A DNA stretch of 12,008 nucleotides from assembly GCA_012512545.1 (NCBI GenBank), contig JAAZDZ010000503.1:1-12008 (forward strand), in the 5' to 3' direction. This stretch comes from Alcaligenaceae bacterium (GTDB taxonomy: Bacteria > Pseudomonadota > Gammaproteobacteria > Burkholderiales > Burkholderiaceae_B). Shown piece by piece: positions 7,021-12,008 of the stretch. Numbering within the stretch: position 1 is the first letter of the stretch; every line of letters begins with the position of its first letter. The notes below the pieces were generated by a model, which did not search any database, was not told where the DNA came from, and saw nothing but the letters and a program-made list of their open reading frames with translations. Position numbers and translations under genes: made by a program.

Positions 7021-7944
7021 TTACATGCGCACGCGGTCGCGCATATAAAGCGCGGCTCCCACAGGCCACATCGCATATACCAGCAGCCGCGACGCAGTGC
7101 CCTTCAGGCTGCGCCCGCGCGGCTGCGGCAGGCTGGCCGCCCGCAGGTGCAAATAGAAGCGCGTATAGCGGGCCCCCGCCATCAGGAAGGCGCGCGGCCG
7201 GTAACGAAACCAGGGCAGGCATTCGACCACGGTATCCTGCGCCAACAGCCACAAGCCCAGAGCGTGCTGCTGACCATCGCGCTGGCGCGACAGCGAATCG
7301 CTGCTGTCGTAATAAACGCGGAACACCTGATTCACGAAACGGGTCATATAGCCGGCCCGCGCAATCGCCCGCCACACCAGGCTTTCAGGAACGAAACCAG
7401 CGATTTCTTCGGGAAAAGGGAATTTCAGCAGCACTTCCGTGCGCATGCAGCCGAATTTCTCTCCTGAGACATGGTATTTGAACGTCATGTCCAAGGCTGT
7501 GGCATCCACCACATCGTGGGGATAGCGATCGCCCACAATGCTGCCATCGGGGCGCGCGCACAGCCCGGTAATCGCCACATAGCGGTCGCGGTCTTCTTCG
7601 GGAATGCCGTACCAGATCGACATCATCGAAGCCAGCGCATCTTTTTCCAGGGTGTCGTCGCTGTCAAGCGCCACCACCAGTTCTCCCGCCGCCTTGCGCA
7701 CGCCGCGGTTGAAAGCCGTCTTTTTGTGCAGATTCTTCTGCCAGACGTAATGGATGGGAAACCGCGCTTCACGCTGCCATTCCAGCACCAGAGCGCGGGT
7801 GCTGTCGGTGGACCCGTCATCGACGATGATCCATTCGAAATCCTGCCACGTCTGATCGCGCAGAGACGCATAAACCCGGCCCAGGGTATGGGCCCGGTTA
7901 TAGGTCGGCGTCACGACAGTGAACAGAGGACGGTTTGGTGACAT
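7021..7944 (-). CDS. Family 2 glycosyltransferase
   Basis: This 307-residue GT-A fold glycosyltransferase transfers a sugar from a nucleotide-sugar donor, probably to a surface glycan. The family 2 motifs are clear: FTVVTPTYNRAHTL (residues 8-21), IIVDDGSTDSTR (39-50), KKTAFNRGVRKAAGELVVALDSDD with the DXD-type metal-binding DSDD at 94-97, and the region GFVPESLVWRAIA, which may hold the catalytic base. The last 60 residues are basic and moderately hydrophobic, so peripheral membrane attachment is possible. No other polysaccharide genes lie in the window, so acceptor and product are unknown. The start follows an 8-T run; the nearest AGG is 14 bases upstream of ATG, an unusually long spacing. 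A terminator 43 bp upstream separates it from the small basic ORF. Confidence 0.92.
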   Translation of the reverse strand: MSPNRPLFTVVTPTYNRAHTLGRVYASLRDQTWQDFEWIIVDDGSTDSTRALVLEWQREARFPIHYVWQKNLHKKTAFNRGVRKAAGELVVALDSDDTLEKDALASMMSIWYGIPEEDRDRYVAITGLCARPDGSIVGDRYPHDVVDATALDMTFKYHVSGEKFGCMRTEVLLKFPFPEEIAGFVPESLVWRAIARAGYMTRFVNQVFRVYYDSSDSLSRQRDGQQHALGLWLLAQDTVVECLPWFRYRPRAFLMAGARYTRFYLHLRAASLPQPRGRSLKGTASRLLVYAMWPVGAALYMRDRVRM

Positions 7945-7986
7945 GACAAAAAAAAGAACCTGCTGACAATGAGCCGATGATAGGTC

Positions 7987-8019
7987 AAAAAAAAACCGCA
8001 GATGGGAATCTGCGGTTTT
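7987..8019 (-). terminator. Intrinsic terminator after the small basic ORF
   Basis: The stem CCGCAGAT / ATCTGCGG has a GGGA/TCCC loop. It is flanked by nine A on the left and four T on the right, which lengthen the stem. On the minus strand the hairpin is followed by nine T, giving a strong terminator. It ends transcripts coming from the small ORF before the glycosyltransferase gene. The four T on the other side would make only a weak + strand terminator, and no + strand gene needs one here. Confidence 0.9.
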
Positions 8020-8070
8020 AATTGCCTAACTTACAATTAGCGACAAGCCCCCTTGCGGGGCGAGGCTGTC
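8020..8070 (-). ncRNA. Structured 3' UTR, possible small RNA
   Basis: Between the stop of the small basic ORF and its terminator, the minus-strand transcript can form two more hairpins. At 8042-8070, GACA...TGTC encloses CCCC-GCAA-GGGG, in which the GCAA is a GNRA tetraloop. At 8020-8038, AATTG pairs with CAATT around a 9-base loop. With the terminator this makes three consecutive stem-loops, the pattern of a stable 3' UTR or a 3'-derived small RNA. No known RNA family is recognised. Confidence 0.3.
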
Positions 8071-8109
8071 AGTAGCGGCAAGCAGGCGGCGTGATGCGCA
8101 AGCAAAAGC

Positions 8110-8238
8110 TCAGGCGCGCTTCACTTTTTCAAGCATTTTGAAGACACCCTTGGGGGAGCCCACGAAAAGACGCTTGAAAGCCTTGCCAAGGCAACGGCGC
8201 TCAAGGGTGTTGCGACGTGTACGTTTGATTTCTGCCAT
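8110..8238 (-). CDS. Small, highly basic conserved-looking protein (42 residues)
   Basis: The ORF reads MAEIKRTRRNTLERRC, then LGKAFKRLFVGSPKG and VFKMLEKVKRA. About a third of the residues are Lys or Arg against a handful of Glu, and there is one Cys (C16). It has no signal peptide or clear membrane segment, although VGSPKGVFKMLEKVKRA could form an amphipathic helix. I do not recognise the family. Evidence that it is a gene: GGAG lies about 10 bases before ATG, a plausible promoter lies 80-110 bp upstream, a strong terminator lies downstream, and most codons end in G or C. The charge suits RNA or ribosome binding, which is inference only. It stands alone between a glycosyltransferase and the divergent UvrA-like gene. 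Confidence 0.6.
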   Translation of the reverse strand: MAEIKRTRRNTLERRCLGKAFKRLFVGSPKGVFKMLEKVKRA

Positions 8239-8321
8239 GATGATATATCTCCGCTATGAATCTTTGCCACAACCAGACTGGCCAGGACACAGCCTGTAGA
8301 TAAACTGGGGGCGAATCCACC

Positions 8322-8351
8322 ATTCTAACTCAAAACCTGCCGTTCCCACAA
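8322..8351 (-). promoter_or_regulatory. Candidate sigma-70 promoter of the small basic ORF
   Basis: On the minus strand, TTGTGG (8346-8351) and TAGAAT (8322-8327) are separated by 18 bp and lie about 85 bp before the ATG of the small ORF. The -10 is close to consensus and the -35 matches its TTG half. The implied leader is about 75 nt. Confidence 0.35.
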
Positions 8352-8510
8352 AAAGCTGCCCTTGCGCCAGGCATGAAGCCTGCTGTTTTTCACCCCGCAG
8401 CCCGCACGCTGCTCCACGCCGCCTTCATGCGAAGGGGCGCGCGACGCGGCATATGCCGAATCCGCCCCGCCTGATGCCGACGCTTGAAAAGACCATTATC
8501 ATTTACCCCC

Positions 8511-11500
8511 ATGAGCTCCCACATCCGCATCTTCGGCGCCCGCCAGAACAACCTCAAAAACCTCGATGTCTCCTTTGATACTGGCACATTCACCGTGATT
8601 ACGGGGGTGTCGGGCTCGGGCAAGAGTTCGCTGGCCTTCGACACCCTGTACGCAGAAGGCCAGCGCCGCTACGTCGAAACCTTTTCGCCCTATGCGCGTC
8701 AGTTTCTTGACCGCATGGACAAGCCGCAGGTCGAACGCATAGAAGGCATATTGCCCGCCATTGCCATCGACCAGGTCAACCCGGTACGCAATTCGCGCAG
8801 CACCGTGGGCACCATGACGGAACTCAACGACCACCTCAAGCTGCTCTATGCCCGCCTGGGCAGGCTGTTCTGCCGTTGCTGCGCCCGCCCTGTGAAACGC
8901 GACGACCCGGAATCCATCCGCCAGGATCTCGCCCTGCGTTCCAGCCAGCAGGGCGACCCCCGGCTGGTCATCACCTTTCCCATTGCGATTCCCGCCAACT
9001 TCACCGAAGAAGAGGTCCGGGGCTTTCTCGATCAGCAGGGCTATGTGCGGATTCACCACGAAGAAACCCGCGAGCGCCCTGCAGAACCCGCCTCCAGAGG
9101 CAAAAACACCAAAAAAGGCAGCGGCCGAAAAACGGCGCAGACTGAACAGCAGCGCATACTGCATGTGGTGCAGGACCGCTTCCGCTATGGCAACGCCGAA
9201 ACTCAGCGCGTCATGGAAGCGCTCGATACCGCTCTCAGGCAAGGCGATGGTCACATCACCATTCACGCTCTGGATGACGAAGGCGAAGACGCGGCAGCAT
9301 GGCGCTACAGCAACCGGCTGCACTGCGCCCAGTGCGATATCGAATACAGCGCCCCCCTGCCCAGCACGTTCTCCTTCAATTCGCCGCTGGGCGCCTGCGA
9401 ACACTGTCGCGGTTTCGGGCGCGTCATGGGCATTGACTACGATCTGGTGGTTCCCGACGAACGCAAAACCCTGCGGGAAGGCTGCGTCCGCCCCTGGCAG
9501 ACTCCGAGCTACAAGGAATGCCAGGTTGAGCTGGAACGCTACGCCGCCCCGGCCGGGGTGCGGTTGGACACGCCCTGGAAAGACCTTGACGAACACGAGC
9601 GGCAATGGGTAATTCAGGGCGACCCGCAATGGAAGGGGGGCAATACCGCCTGGAAAACCCAATGGTATGGGGCACAGCGCTTTTTCGACTGGCTGGAATC
9701 GCGCAGTTACAAAATGCATGTGCGGGTACTGCTTTCAAAGTATCGCAGCTACACGCCCTGCCCGGCCTGCGGCGGCGCCCGCCTGAAGCCCGATGCCACC
9801 TTGTGGCGGCTGGGCGGCCACCTGTCGCCTGACGTAGAAGGCGGGCGGGCGCGCTTTCTGCCCGTGCATGCCCAATGGTCTGAAGACACATTGCGCCAGC
9901 TGCCGGGGCTGAGCGTTCACGATCTCATGCGCCTGCCCATTGAGCGGGTGCGCAGCTTCTTCAACGAACTGACCTTCGGCGCCCGCATGGATGCCGCGCT
10001 TGATCTTCTCCTGACCGAAGTGCGCGCCCGGCTGAAATTTCTGTGCGATGTCGGCCTGGGCTATCTGTCGCTCGACCGCCAGAGCCGGACATTATCGGGG
10101 GGCGAGGTGCAGCGCATCAATCTCACCACCGCGCTGGGCACATCGCTCGTCAACACGCTGTTCGTGCTCGACGAGCCCTCCATCGGCCTGCACCCGCACG
10201 ACATGCACCGCATCGTCCAGGTCATGCACAGGCTGCGCAATAACGGCAACAGCCTGGTGGTGGTGGAACACGACCCGCAGGTCATGGTGGCCGCCGACCG
10301 CATTATCGACATGGGGCCGGGGCCGGGCGAACGCGGCGGCCAGATCGTCTTCGATGGCCAGCCCGACGCCCTGCGTTCAGCCAGCACCCTTACCGGCCGC
10401 TACCTGGGCGGCCACCTGCGGGTGGAAGCACCACGCCCGCAACCTGTGGCCGACAACACGCCCCGCCTGATTCTGGAAGGCGTGCGGGCCAACAACCTGA
10501 AAAACGTTTCCGTTTCCATTCCTCTGGGCCGCCTGGTCTGCATCACCGGCGTATCGGGTTCGGGCAAGTCCACCCTGGTGCAGGATGTCCTCTATCCCGC
10601 CATGCTGAAAAAGCTGGGGCGGCCCACCGACGCTCCCGGCGAATACGACCGCCTGCTGGGCGACGACCGTCTCTACGATGTAACGCTGGTAGACCAGACC
10701 CCCATCGGCAAAACAGCGCGTTCCAACCCCGCCAGCTATGTGGGCGCCTTCGACGCCATCCGCAAACTGTTCACCCAGGCGCCGCTGGCCAGGGAACGCG
10801 GCTACACGCCCGGCACATTCAGCTTCAACAGCGGCGATGGCCGCTGCCCCACTTGCGGCGGGACGGGGTTTGAACACGTCGAAATGCAGTTTCTGTCCGA
10901 CGTCTACCTGCGCTGCCCGGATTGCGACGGCAAGCGCTTTCGCCCGGAAATCCTTGAAATCCGGCTGGAGCACCTGGGCCGCACGGCGTCCATTGACGAA
11001 GTGCTGGAAATGACGGTCAACGAGGCCCTGGAGTTTTTCTCGGGCCTGCGCGATGTGCAGCGCGCCCTGGCGCCGCTGGCCGACGTGGGACTGGAATACC
11101 TGCGCCTGGGCCAGCCCGTGCCCACCTTGTCGGGCGGCGAGGCGCAACGCCTCAAGCTGGCGGGCCACCTGGTGGAAACCAAGGCCGACGCTAAGGGGCT
11201 GGCGGTGAAGGGCAAGCTGTTCCTGTTCGACGAGCCCACCACCGGCCTGCACTTCGATGACGTGGCACGGCTGATGCGGGCCTTCCGCCGACTGCTGGCG
11301 GGCGGCCACAGCCTGCTGGTCATTGAGCACAACCTGGATGTCGTGCAAGCCTCGGACTGGGTGATTGACCTTGGTCCGGATGGCGGCGAGCAGGGCGGCC
11401 AGATCGTCGGCGCAGGCACGCCCACCGACCTGATGGCCATTGAAAATTCCCACACCGGCCAGGCGCTGAAGGAATACGCCGACACCATTATCCGGGCCAG

Positions 11501-12008
11501 CGAAGGCGGCGACGCTTATCAGGCCGATGCCGCACCGCCTGCCACGACCCGCCTGAAAGTGGCCGAACCCGCCGCCGTTTACCTCGTTGAAACCGACGAC
11601 GATGCCGCAGGCAGTCCGCTGCAAAGCATTCTGCGGCGCCGCCGCGCGGGGCAGAAGAACATTGATATCCTGAACGCCCGCGAACACAATCTGAAAGGCG
11701 TGGATGTCAGCATTCCGCGCGACACCTTCACCGTCATTACCGGCGTGTCAGGCTCCGGGAAATCCACCCTGGCTTTCGACATTCTCTTCAATGAAGGTCA
11801 GCGCCGTTATCTGGAATCCCTCAACGCCTATGCCCGCGCCATTGTGCAGCCAGCGGGCAAGCCCGATGTGGACGCCATCTACGGCATTCCGCCCACCGTG
11901 GCGATTGAACAGCGCACCAGCCGCGGGGGACGGAAATCAACCGTCGCCACCATGACGGAAATCCACCATTTCCTGCGCCTGCTGTACATGAAGCTGGGCA
12001 CGCAATAC
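8511..12008 (+). CDS. uvrA: Tandem double-length UvrA-like protein (partial, runs off the right edge)
   Basis: I translated 1166 codons without a stop. The first copy (about 1-990) is a complete UvrA, the damage-sensing ABC ATPase of nucleotide excision repair. Its first module has Walker [10 protein letters not shown] (32-40), zinc-finger cysteines 272/275/296/299, LSGGEVQR (528-535) and Walker [11 protein letters not shown] from 553. Its second has Walker [10 protein letters not shown] (680-688), cysteines 779/782/802/805, LSGGEAQR (873-880), Walker [11 protein letters not shown] from 905 and EHN at 939. A linker (about 990-1048) ends in [10 protein letters not shown] second UvrA then starts in frame, with [16 protein letters not shown], Walker A near 1078-1086, [19 protein letters not shown], and is cut by the window edge. 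Ordinary UvrA is about 940 residues. The start aligns with the family N-terminus, but no good Shine-Dalgarno precedes it, and no LexA box was found. It may be a second UvrA beside a standard uvrA elsewhere. Confidence 0.93.
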   Translation, partial: MSSHIRIFGARQNNLKNLDVSFDTGTFTVITGVSGSGKSSLAFDTLYAEGQRRYVETFSPYARQFLDRMDKPQVERIEGILPAIAIDQVNPVRNSRSTVGTMTELNDHLKLLYARLGRLFCRCCARPVKRDDPESIRQDLALRSSQQGDPRLVITFPIAIPANFTEEEVRGFLDQQGYVRIHHEETRERPAEPASRGKNTKKGSGRKTAQTEQQRILHVVQDRFRYGNAETQRVMEALDTALRQGDGHITIHALDDEGEDAAAWRYSNRLHCAQCDIEYSAPLPSTFSFNSPLGACEHCRGFGRVMGIDYDLVVPDERKTLREGCVRPWQTPSYKECQVELERYAAPAGVRLDTPWKDLDEHERQWVIQGDPQWKGGNTAWKTQWYGAQRFFDWLESRSYKMHVRVLLSKYRSYTPCPACGGARLKPDATLWRLGGHLSPDVEGGRARFLPVHAQWSEDTLRQLPGLSVHDLMRLPIERVRSFFNELTFGARMDAALDLLLTEVRARLKFLCDVGLGYLSLDRQSRTLSGGEVQRINLTTALGTSLVNTLFVLDEPSIGLHPHDMHRIVQVMHRLRNNGNSLVVVEHDPQVMVAADRIIDMGPGPGERGGQIVFDGQPDALRSASTLTGRYLGGHLRVEAPRPQPVADNTPRLILEGVRANNLKNVSVSIPLGRLVCITGVSGSGKSTLVQDVLYPAMLKKLGRPTDAPGEYDRLLGDDRLYDVTLVDQTPIGKTARSNPASYVGAFDAIRKLFTQAPLARERGYTPGTFSFNSGDGRCPTCGGTGFEHVEMQFLSDVYLRCPDCDGKRFRPEILEIRLEHLGRTASIDEVLEMTVNEALEFFSGLRDVQRALAPLADVGLEYLRLGQPVPTLSGGEAQRLKLAGHLVETKADAKGLAVKGKLFLFDEPTTGLHFDDVARLMRAFRRLLAGGHSLLVIEHNLDVVQASDWVIDLGPDGGEQGGQIVGAGTPTDLMAIENSHTGQALKEYADTIIRASEGGDAYQADAAPPATTRLKVAEPAAVYLVETDDDAAGSPLQSILRRRRAGQKNIDILNAREHNLKGVDVSIPRDTFTVITGVSGSGKSTLAFDILFNEGQRRYLESLNAYARAIVQPAGKPDVDAIYGIPPTVAIEQRTSRGGRKSTVATMTEIHHFLRLLYMKLGTQY

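Noticed and set aside
8368..8390. CAGGC-ATGAA-GCCTG followed by T5 as a terminator or attenuator before the UvrA-like gene
   Set aside because: The stem is only 5 bp and the T-run begins three bases after it. No upstream + strand transcript is evident, so it is too weak to call.
8239..8510. LexA (SOS) box upstream of the UvrA-like gene
   Set aside because: I looked for CTG-N10-CAG type sites and found only mis-spaced CTG/CAG pairs (for example N9 near 8275), none close to consensus.
8499..9719. 406-codon open frame on the minus strand, opposite the UvrA-like gene
   Set aside because: The + strand in the same place encodes all the expected UvrA motifs. The antisense frame is open because of GC-biased third positions and has no recognisable motif or ribosome-binding site.
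10377..11687. 436-codon open frame on the minus strand
   Set aside because: It is antisense to conserved ABC motifs of the UvrA-like gene; its low-complexity Ala/Gly/Gln composition is typical of a shadow frame.
1..12008. CRISPR arrays, insertion sequences, tRNA or rRNA genes
   Set aside because: No regularly spaced repeats, transposase motifs, terminal inverted repeats or structural RNA sequences were seen on either strand.

Overview
The window is GC-rich chromosomal DNA from a betaproteobacterium, most likely Burkholderiales and probably Alcaligenaceae-like. That placement is an inference from protein resemblance (MinD and MinE, a GTG-started Dgt, EttA and a very long UvrA-like protein); no 16S or other marker is present. 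There is no sign of a mobile element, CRISPR array, rRNA or tRNA. Most of the window is ordinary housekeeping sequence.

Layout from left to right. Bases 1-86 may hold the last codons of an unidentified gene whose stop overlaps a possible GTG start of minC. The complete minC-minD-minE division-site operon follows on the + strand (68-2065). It converges on a block of four minus-strand genes: ettA (translation factor), an isochorismatase-like cysteine hydrolase (25 bp downstream of ettA, probably co-transcribed), a small glycine-zipper lipoprotein with its own strong terminator, and dgt (dNTP triphosphohydrolase). An acidic hypothetical gene (6476-7009, +) diverges from ettA and converges on a family 2 glycosyltransferase (minus). 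Next is a 42-codon, very basic minus-strand ORF with its own candidate promoter, a structured 3' UTR and an intrinsic terminator. From 8511 to the right edge runs a + strand UvrA-like gene that is still open at the last base.

The most unusual item is this last gene. After one complete UvrA (two ABC modules and both zinc-finger pairs, about residues 1-990) and a linker, a second UvrA starts in the same frame, with its own Walker A motif near residue 1078. The window therefore shows the first 1166 codons of a tandem double-length UvrA. Secondary points are the small basic gene with its hairpin-rich 3' UTR and two dyad-symmetric sites in front of the lipoprotein gene. I found no clearly new defence or mobile system. 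Dgt-family enzymes have a known link to phage restriction through dNTP depletion, but nothing around this dgt suggests a defence island.
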